Source of the DNA: Verrucomicrobiales bacterium | GTDB taxonomy: Bacteria > Verrucomicrobiota > Verrucomicrobiia > Limisphaerales > UBA1096 | Assembly: GCA_028817635.1 (NCBI GenBank) | Contig: JAPPPH010000084.1 | Coordinates: 1 to 10,484 of the forward strand | Direction of reading: 5' to 3' | DNA: 10,484 bases | Shown: positions 5,864 through 10,484 of the stretch, one piece after another | Layout: each line of letters opens with the position of its first letter | Position numbering within the stretch: position 1 is the first letter of the stretch | Position numbers and translations under genes: made by a program | Notes under the pieces: model-generated | The model's input: the letters and a program-made list of their open reading frames with translations, nothing else | The model's database searches: none | What the model was told of the DNA's origin: nothing

Positions 5864-7155
5864 ACGTATTAAAGAACACGAACATTCCGAGGCGCACATT
5901 TCTCCGCGGCTGCGGTGCAGCACTGGCACTGCCGTTTCTCGACGTGATGCAAACTCGCGGGGCCAGCGCATCGGCGCCCAAGCGCGTGGCGTTTTTCTAC
6001 GTGCCCAACGGCGTGGCACAGGAGGCATGGCACCCGAAGGAGACCGGGCACAACTTTGCTCTCAGTCGCACGCTGCAGCCGTTGGAGCCGGTGCGCAAAA
6101 AGGTTTCGTTGTTCACCAATCTCGACCGGATAAAAGTGCCCGGGACCGACGGCCACGCGCAGGCCGGCACGTGTTACCTGAGCACGGCGGCGCCCGATGA
6201 ACTGTCTCCGGCCGGGTATCCACTCAAGCGCACGATCGATCAGGTGATCGCTGATACTGCCGGCAAGACCACGCCATTCCGCTCGCTTGAGCTGTCGTGC
6301 AACAGCTTCACCGACAACAAGGAGTCGGTGTATTTTGACAACATTTCGTGGTACGGCCATGGCCATGTGGCGCGTTCGATCAAGGATCCGCGCAAAGTGT
6401 TCCAGCGCCTGTTCAACGTGAAGGAACACCAGGCCAATGCCAGCGTACTCGACCTCGTGCGCGCTGATGCGAAAGATCTACAGGGACGACTGGGACGTCT
6501 CGACCGTCACAAACTCGACGAGTACATGGACTCCGTGCGAACCGTGGAACAACAGATCGAGCGCATCACCAAGCAGCAGGTGGACGCCAACGAACTTGGC
6601 ATTGAGCAGCCGGAGAAACTCTGGACCACAATGCGCCGCGATGAATACATTCAGGTGATGGGCGACCTGATGATCCTTGCACTGCAGACTGACCTCACAC
6701 GAGTCAGCTCCATGATGGTCGCGCCGGAACGCTGGGACACGCCGCTGATGTTCGAGGACGTTTTCGCGAAACCCATTCTTCACCACGGCTGGACCCATAA
6801 TCAAAAGAACGAACAGGTACTCAGCGACCTTGAGAAGCTTGATCAATTTTACATGCGGCAGTTCTCGCAGATTTGCCAAAAGATGGATGCCATCAAGGAA
6901 GGCGACGGCACGTTGCTCGACAGCATGATGTTCACCTACGGCTCCGGCCTCAGCAGCGGCATGCTGCACGAGTGCTCCAACCTGCCCACCGTCATTGCCG
7001 GCAGCGCGGGTGGCCAATTGAAAACCAACCGTCACGACCAGCACGCCAAGGGCACACCGATCGCCAACCTCTGGGTCTCCATGGCTCAGGCCATGGGTTG
7101 CCCGATCAATCAACTCGGCGACAGCACCGGCACGCTGAAGGGTTTTCTCGCCTGA
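5860..7155 (+). CDS. Tat-exported DUF1552 protein
   Basis: This is a 431-residue protein. A twin-arginine signal (P-R-R-T-F-L-R-G, residues 10-17) is followed by a hydrophobic region and a probable A-S-A cleavage site (37-39). The mature part starts with the family-typical KRVAFFYVPNGV and continues through a NLDRI/GHAQAG region, a helical QQIERITKQQ segment, and LMFEDVF, HHGWTHNQ, TYGSGLSSG and HDQHAKGTPIANLWVSMAQ blocks, which are hallmarks of DUF1552. Conserved His/Asp residues suggest metal binding related to the alkaline-phosphatase-like DUF1501 relatives, but no activity is established. It is nearly always found beside a DUF1592 gene, as here, where the ATG overlaps the upstream TGA by 4 bp; co-function in the periplasm is likely. 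A weak purine stretch (GAAAG) precedes the start. No palindrome copy lies inside the gene. Confidence 0.93.
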   Translation: MNVLKNTNIPRRTFLRGCGAALALPFLDVMQTRGASASAPKRVAFFYVPNGVAQEAWHPKETGHNFALSRTLQPLEPVRKKVSLFTNLDRIKVPGTDGHAQAGTCYLSTAAPDELSPAGYPLKRTIDQVIADTAGKTTPFRSLELSCNSFTDNKESVYFDNISWYGHGHVARSIKDPRKVFQRLFNVKEHQANASVLDLVRADAKDLQGRLGRLDRHKLDEYMDSVRTVEQQIERITKQQVDANELGIEQPEKLWTTMRRDEYIQVMGDLMILALQTDLTRVSSMMVAPERWDTPLMFEDVFAKPILHHGWTHNQKNEQVLSDLEKLDQFYMRQFSQICQKMDAIKEGDGTLLDSMMFTYGSGLSSGMLHECSNLPTVIAGSAGGQLKTNRHDQHAKGTPIANLWVSMAQAMGCPINQLGDSTGTLKGFLA

Positions 7156-7161
7156 GAACCC

Positions 7162-7187
7162 CACTTGGCCAAGCGCTTGGCCAAGCG
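7162..7187. repeat. Palindromic repeat, intergenic tandem dimer (copies 11-12)
   Basis: Two units with 12-bp period, 6 bp after the DUF1552 stop. The first (7162-7175) has one mismatch (A at position 2); the second (7174-7187) is exact. In RNA it could fold as a short hairpin, but without a T-tract it is not a convincing terminator. Confidence 0.92.
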
Positions 7188-7215
7188 CAATTTGTTGAAA
7201 ATGGCGCTTGCATTC

Positions 7216-7229
7216 GGCTTGGCCAAGCG
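7216..7229. repeat. Palindromic repeat, copy 13 (13 of 14 bases)
   Basis: GGCTTGGCCAAGCG, differing only at the first base. It is intergenic, between the DUF1552 and rpsA genes, 28 bp after the tandem dimer. Confidence 0.85.
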
Positions 7230-7246
7230 TATGTTGCCCCGCCGCT

Positions 7247-7269
7247 GAGCCCCACGTGGGTGGGTGCTC
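7247..7269 (+). terminator. Possible hairpin terminator of the DUF1552 operon
   Basis: GAGC+CCCAC (7247-7255) can pair with GTGGG-type bases 7260-7264 and GCTC (7266-7269), giving nine pairs with one bulged T (7265) and a 4-nt loop. It is GC-rich and suitably placed, 92 bp after the stop, but no T-run follows, so a terminator role is only a suggestion. Confidence 0.3.
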
Positions 7270-7284
7270 GTTGAAGCTGAGAAA

Positions 7285-7319
7285 CAACCTGTTAACCTGA
7301 GTAACTTAACCTTTAACCC
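7285..7319 (+). repeat. Heptad repeat TTAACCT in the rpsA leader region
   Basis: Successive 7-bp units read CAACCTG, TTAACCT, GAGTAAC, TTAACCT, TTAACCC, so TTAACC occurs at 7292, 7306 and 7313 in 7-bp register. It lies 80-114 bp upstream of rpsA. It could be a regulator site or part of a structured leader, or a chance low-complexity patch. The rest of the gap (7320-7398) is pyrimidine-rich then AT-rich; TAAAAT at 7390-7395 resembles a -10 element, but no matching -35 is convincing. Confidence 0.4.
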
Positions 7320-7398
7320 AGCTGCTCCGTCTCCGGACGCCTTTCTCGAGCGGTTGGTTTTTCCGAGGGAATTTTACTCCCATTCTATCTAAAATATT

Positions 7399-9216
7399 GT
7401 GTCTATAACTATGGAAGAGGCCTTGGCGCAGAGCCAGACGAGCTTTGCCTCAGGCCAAATTGTCAAGGGAACGGTCATTGAGATTCGTTCGAAGGAAGTC
7501 ATGGTCGATATCGGCTACAAGAGCGAAGGCTCTGTGCCGGCAAGTGAATTTGAAGATCTTGATGAGGAACTAAAAGTCGGCGACGAAGTCGACGTGCTCA
7601 TTCTGCAACTCGAGGATCGGGACGGCATGGTCGTGCTTTCGCATGAGCAGGCGGTGTTCAAGCAGAACTGGGATAACATCAAGGCTATCTGTGAAGAAGG
7701 CGGCCGCATCAAAGGCCGCATCAAGGCCGCCGTCAAAGGCGGCCTAATCGTGAACATCGGCGTGGAGGCATTCCTGCCGTCCTCACAGATCGACGTAAAC
7801 ACCCCGACCGACCTGGATGCCTACGTCGGCCAGGCGCACGAGTTCAAGGTCGTGAAACTGAACCTTGAACGCCAGAACATCGTGCTAAGCCGCCGCGAGT
7901 TGATCGAGGAGGAACGCTCCGCACAACGCGCCAAGCTGCTCGACGAAATGGTGCCGGGCGACATCCGCAAGGGCACGGTGAAGAACCTGACCGACTTCGG
8001 TGCGTTCATCGACCTGAACGGTCTGGACGGCCTGCTGCACGTCACCGACATGAGCTGGGGCCGCATCACGCACCCCTCGCAGTTGCTGGTCGTTGGACAG
8101 GAACTGGAGGTCGTGGTGCTCGATATCAACAAGGAGAGCGAGCGCGTCAGCCTTGGCCTGAAGCAGAAGCAGGAAAACCCGTGGGAGAACATCGACGAGA
8201 AGTTTCCCATCGGCGAAAAGGTTTCCGGCAAGGTGGTCAATCTCATGCCGTACGGCGCGTTTGTGGAACTGGAGCCGGGCGTCGAGGGGCTGGTGCACGT
8301 CACCGAGTTGTCCTGGACCAAGCGCATCAACAAGCCGTCCGAAGTGCTCAAGGCCGATCAGGAAATCGAGGCAGTCGTGCTGGGCATCAATCGCGACGAG
8401 CAGAAAATCTCCCTCGGTGTGCGCCAGCTCGACACCAACCCGTGGGATCTGGCCGAGGAGAAGTACCCGGTCGGCTCGAAGGTCACCGGCAAGATTCGCA
8501 ACCTCACCAGCTACGGTGCCTTCATGGGCTTGGAGGAAGGTCTCGATGCAATGATCCACGTGTCCGACATCTCGTGGACGCGCAAGATCAACCACCCGTC
8601 CGAAGTGCTCAAGAAGGGCATGGAGGTCGAGGCGCAGGTACTCGAGGTCGATCGCGAAAACCAACGCATCTCCGCCGGCATCAAGCAACTGGCCGAGGAT
8701 CCGTGGGAAACCATCGACAACTTCTACAAGGTGGGCGATCTCGTCACCGGTCATGTATCCAAGCTCGCCAGCTTCGGTGCGTTCGTCGGACTCGAGCACG
8801 ACATCGACGGCTTGGTGCATATCAGCCAAGTTAGCGAGGATCGCATCGACAAGATCAAGAACGCCCTCAAGGTGGGCGAGGAAGTCAGCGCCCGCGTGAT
8901 CAAGATCGACCGCGCGGATCGCCGGATCGGCCTCTCCATCAAGGCAGCCAACTACTCGCAGGAACAGCTCAAGGAAGAGGAAGCCGTACTCGACTCCCTC
9001 AAGCCGGGCGAGGATCTCGTGGCCCTGCAGCATGCGTTCGACACCCTCGGCGACGAGGATGCCGAGGGCGAAGCGGCTGCTGAAGCCCCCGCCGAGGAGG
9101 CTGCACCCGAGGCACCGGCCGAGGAGGCATCTGCTGAAGAGGCCCCGGCGGAAGAGGAAGCTCCTGCCGCCGAAGAGGCCCCGGCCGAAGACGGTGAAGC
9201 TTCGTCTGAGGAATAA
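7399..9216 (+). CDS. rpsA: 30S ribosomal protein S1
   Basis: This is a 605-residue protein with six S1 RNA-binding domains, at about residues 19-84, 102-166, 187-255, 272-341, 359-428 and 446-515. Domains 3-6 carry the canonical GxVxxLxxFGAFxxL pattern and HVT/HIS turns (for example NLTDFGAFIDL, KLASFGAFVGL). Six domains match the long S1 of Proteobacteria; S1 helps the 30S subunit bind and unfold mRNA leaders. Residues about 552-605 form an acidic Ala/Glu/Pro-rich, probably disordered tail, longer than in E. coli S1 (557 residues). The start could be GTG 7399 or the in-frame ATG at 7411; neither has a Shine-Dalgarno, and the AT-rich leader resembles the unusual leaders of other rpsA genes, where S1 controls its own translation. 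It ends 20 bp before a strong terminator. No palindrome copy lies inside this conserved gene. Confidence 0.97.
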   Translation: MSITMEEALAQSQTSFASGQIVKGTVIEIRSKEVMVDIGYKSEGSVPASEFEDLDEELKVGDEVDVLILQLEDRDGMVVLSHEQAVFKQNWDNIKAICEEGGRIKGRIKAAVKGGLIVNIGVEAFLPSSQIDVNTPTDLDAYVGQAHEFKVVKLNLERQNIVLSRRELIEEERSAQRAKLLDEMVPGDIRKGTVKNLTDFGAFIDLNGLDGLLHVTDMSWGRITHPSQLLVVGQELEVVVLDINKESERVSLGLKQKQENPWENIDEKFPIGEKVSGKVVNLMPYGAFVELEPGVEGLVHVTELSWTKRINKPSEVLKADQEIEAVVLGINRDEQKISLGVRQLDTNPWDLAEEKYPVGSKVTGKIRNLTSYGAFMGLEEGLDAMIHVSDISWTRKINHPSEVLKKGMEVEAQVLEVDRENQRISAGIKQLAEDPWETIDNFYKVGDLVTGHVSKLASFGAFVGLEHDIDGLVHISQVSEDRIDKIKNALKVGEEVSARVIKIDRADRRIGLSIKAANYSQEQLKEEEAVLDSLKPGEDLVALQHAFDTLGDEDAEGEAAAEAPAEEAAPEAPAEEASAEEAPAEEEAPAAEEAPAEDGEASSEE

Positions 9217-9235
9217 GCCAGATCAAAACCTTACG

Positions 9236-9264
9236 ACGGGCAGGATTCTCCTGCCCGTTTTTTT
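9236..9264 (+). terminator. Intrinsic terminator of rpsA
   Basis: CGGGCAGGA (9237-9245) pairs perfectly with TCCTGCCCG (9249-9257) around a 3-nt TTC loop, followed by seven T residues (9258-9264); A9236 can add one more pair with T9258. It begins 20 bp after the rpsA stop. This is the one textbook rho-independent terminator in the window and separates rpsA from tyrS transcription. Confidence 0.95.
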
Positions 9265-9287
9265 GTGACCAAGCGCTTGGCCAAGCG
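9262..9287. repeat. Palindromic repeat, one exact copy plus a decayed tandem partner (copy 14)
   Basis: An exact CGCTTGGCCAAGCG lies at 9274-9287. Twelve bp upstream, bases 9269-9275 (CCAAGCG) preserve the right half of another unit whose left half is replaced by the terminator T-run. It is intergenic, immediately after the rpsA terminator and 52 bp before tyrS. The remaining gap to the tyrS start shows no clear promoter. Confidence 0.85.
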
Positions 9288-9338
9288 GTCGAATCTCGAC
9301 TTTCGGCAAGTGAACGGCCATAAATCCCCGCGCTTTTT

Positions 9339-10484
9339 ATGGGCATCATCGAAGAACTCGAATGGCGTGACCTGATCTCCGACTGTACCGACCGGGAGGG
9401 ACTGCAGGAACGCTTGGCCAAGGGGCCGATCACCCTGTACTGCGGCTTTGACCCGACAGCTGACAGCCTGCACGTGGGCAGCCTCGTGCCACTGTTGGCG
9501 TTGCGCCGCTTCCAACTTTGCGGACACCACCCGATCGCCGTGGCCGGTGGGGCGACCGGCTCGATCGGCGATCCCAGCGGGAAAACTGCCGAGCGCCAAC
9601 TCCTCACGCACGAGCTGTTGAAGGCCAACATCGAGGGGGTCAAGGTGCAGCTTGGCAGCTTCATGGAATTTGAGGGAGTGGAGAATGCAGCACGGCTGGT
9701 CGACAATGCAGACTGGACCGCGCCGCTGTCGTTCCTCGACGTGCTTCGTGACATCGGCAAGCACTTCAAAGTCAACGCCATGGTCTCGAAGGAAAGTGTG
9801 CGTGCCCGCATGGAAGACCGCGAGGTGGGCATCAGCTACACCGAGTTCAGCTACATGATCCTGCAGGCGCTCGATTTTCATCATCTTTGCGAAACGCAGA
9901 GTTGCGAACTGCAGATCGGCGGCAGCGACCAGTGGGGAAACATCACCGCCGGGATTGATCTCATCCACCGCAAACAAAACCGGCAGGCATACGGATTAAC
10001 GCTGCCGCTCATCACCAACGCCGACGGAACCAAGTTTGGCAAGACTGAGAGCGGCGCCGTCTGGCTCGATGTCAACCGCACAAGCATTTATCAGTTTTAC
10101 CAATTCTGGGTGCGTGTCGATGACCGGGATGTGGTTCGTTATCTCAAATATTTCACATTCCTCAGTCGCAATGAGGTGGAGGAATTGACCAAGCAACACG
10201 AAGCCGAACCCCACTCCCGCATCGCCCACAAAGCACTCGCTCGCGAGGTGACGGCGCTGGTGCATGGCGAGGAGGCCGTCAACGTGGCAATTCGTGCCAG
10301 TGAGATTTTGTTTGGTGGAGATCTTGATGGCATCACCGAGGCGACCTTCCGGGAGGTGGCCGGCGAAGTGCCAACCTGTGAACTGCCGACGGATCGATTC
10401 GGCGATGAAGGGTTGTGGCTGCCAGAGTTGCTGCACGAAGCCGGCTTGGCCCAGTCACGCGGCCAAGCGCGCAAGGATGTGAAG
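9339..10484 (+). CDS. tyrS: Tyrosyl-tRNA synthetase (3' end beyond window)
   Basis: The frame is open from ATG 9339 to the window end: 382 residues, with roughly the last 30-50 missing. This class I synthetase charges tRNA-Tyr in the cytoplasm. The substrate-binding strand YCGFDPTADSLHVGS (34-48) contains the HIGH-type signature as HVGS. Others are GGATGSIGDPSGK (70-82), SYTEFSYMILQALDF (166-180), QIGGSDQWGNI (192-202) and the KMSKS-type KFGKT (232-236). From about residue 358 the S4-like RNA-binding domain begins (LWLPELLHEAGLAQSRGQAR), and the gene runs off the window there. The start gives the normal N-terminal length before YCGFDPT; no Shine-Dalgarno is visible and the leader ends in a T-run. 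It follows rpsA after a terminator, so it probably has its own promoter. A palindrome copy (9411-9424) encodes R-L-A-K at residues 25-28. Confidence 0.97.
   Translation, partial: MGIIEELEWRDLISDCTDREGLQERLAKGPITLYCGFDPTADSLHVGSLVPLLALRRFQLCGHHPIAVAGGATGSIGDPSGKTAERQLLTHELLKANIEGVKVQLGSFMEFEGVENAARLVDNADWTAPLSFLDVLRDIGKHFKVNAMVSKESVRARMEDREVGISYTEFSYMILQALDFHHLCETQSCELQIGGSDQWGNITAGIDLIHRKQNRQAYGLTLPLITNADGTKFGKTESGAVWLDVNRTSIYQFYQFWVRVDDRDVVRYLKYFTFLSRNEVEELTKQHEAEPHSRIAHKALAREVTALVHGEEAVNVAIRASEILFGGDLDGITEATFREVAGEVPTCELPTDRFGDEGLWLPELLHEAGLAQSRGQARKDVK
9411..9424. repeat. Palindromic repeat, copy 15 (13 of 14 bases) inside tyrS
   Basis: CGCTTGGCCAAGGG, with only base 13 differing from the 14-mer. 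It is read as R-L-A-K-G (residues 25-29 of TyrRS), in the variable stretch just before the conserved GP-x-TLYCGFDPT strand. Confidence 0.75.

Noticed and set aside
7885..9033. Long minus-strand open frame opposite rpsA
   Set aside because: It is a mirror of the repeated S1 codons; its apparent internal repetition simply reflects the six S1 domains.
9050..9213. Imperfect tandem repeat at the end of rpsA
   Set aside because: It is an Ala/Glu/Pro-rich acidic tail with degenerate codons, which I take to be an ordinary low-complexity extension, not a mobile or regulatory repeat.
282..9424. CRISPR-like array made of the recurring palindrome
   Set aside because: The units are only 12-14 bp, the spacing is irregular from 12 bp to over 3 kb, most copies are inside coding sequence, and there are no cas genes.
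9471..9482. HVGS instead of HIGH in TyrRS as a possible active-site defect
   Set aside because: HVGS/HIGS-type variants are normal in bacterial TyrRS; all other signature motifs are intact.

Overview
The window is a GC-rich, densely packed bacterial segment with all genes on the + strand. Its content suggests a member of the Planctomycetota/Verrucomicrobiota group, more likely Verrucomicrobiota. The pointers are a neighbouring pair of DUF1592-type (c-haem, planctomycete-style multi-domain) and DUF1552 proteins, an AIM6-like phospholipase-C-fold protein, a Tat-exported sugar isomerase-like protein, and near absence of Shine-Dalgarno sequences. This assignment is an inference from gene content, not a database result.

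Layout. Positions 2-253 hold the 3' end of an enolase-superfamily (sugar-acid dehydratase-like) gene, which overlaps by 4 bp an AIM6-like phosphodiesterase-fold gene (250-1047). A 150-bp gap contains a long inverted repeat (1051-1121). Next is a tight four-gene unit with 1-4 bp stop/start overlaps: TIM-barrel isomerase/epimerase-like protein (1198-2100), alpha/beta hydrolase (2100-3305), DUF1592-family c-haem protein (3302-5863) and DUF1552 protein (5860-7155). All four have Sec- or Tat-type export signals, so this looks like a periplasmic/envelope catabolic unit acting on carbohydrates or similar substrates. A 243-bp gap follows, then the housekeeping genes rpsA (7399-9216, six S1 domains, clear intrinsic terminator at 9236-9264) and tyrS (9339 to the window end, truncated by the window).

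The outstanding feature is a short, perfectly self-complementary DNA word, CGCTTGGCCAAGCG, scattered through genes and gaps. The 10-base core CTTGGCCAAG occurs exactly 14 times (about 0.01 expected by chance for this length and composition), 7 of them as the full 14-mer, with further near-matches. Some copies are tandem with a 12-bp period. It is free of stop codons in every frame and is read as LGQA, AWPS or (R)LAK(R) depending on phase. Tandem copies build the signal-peptide ends of two adjacent proteins. It is absent from rpsA, the DUF1552 gene and the isomerase gene. It behaves like an invasive or selected genome-wide palindrome comparable in style to cyanobacterial HIP1; I do not recognise this particular word.
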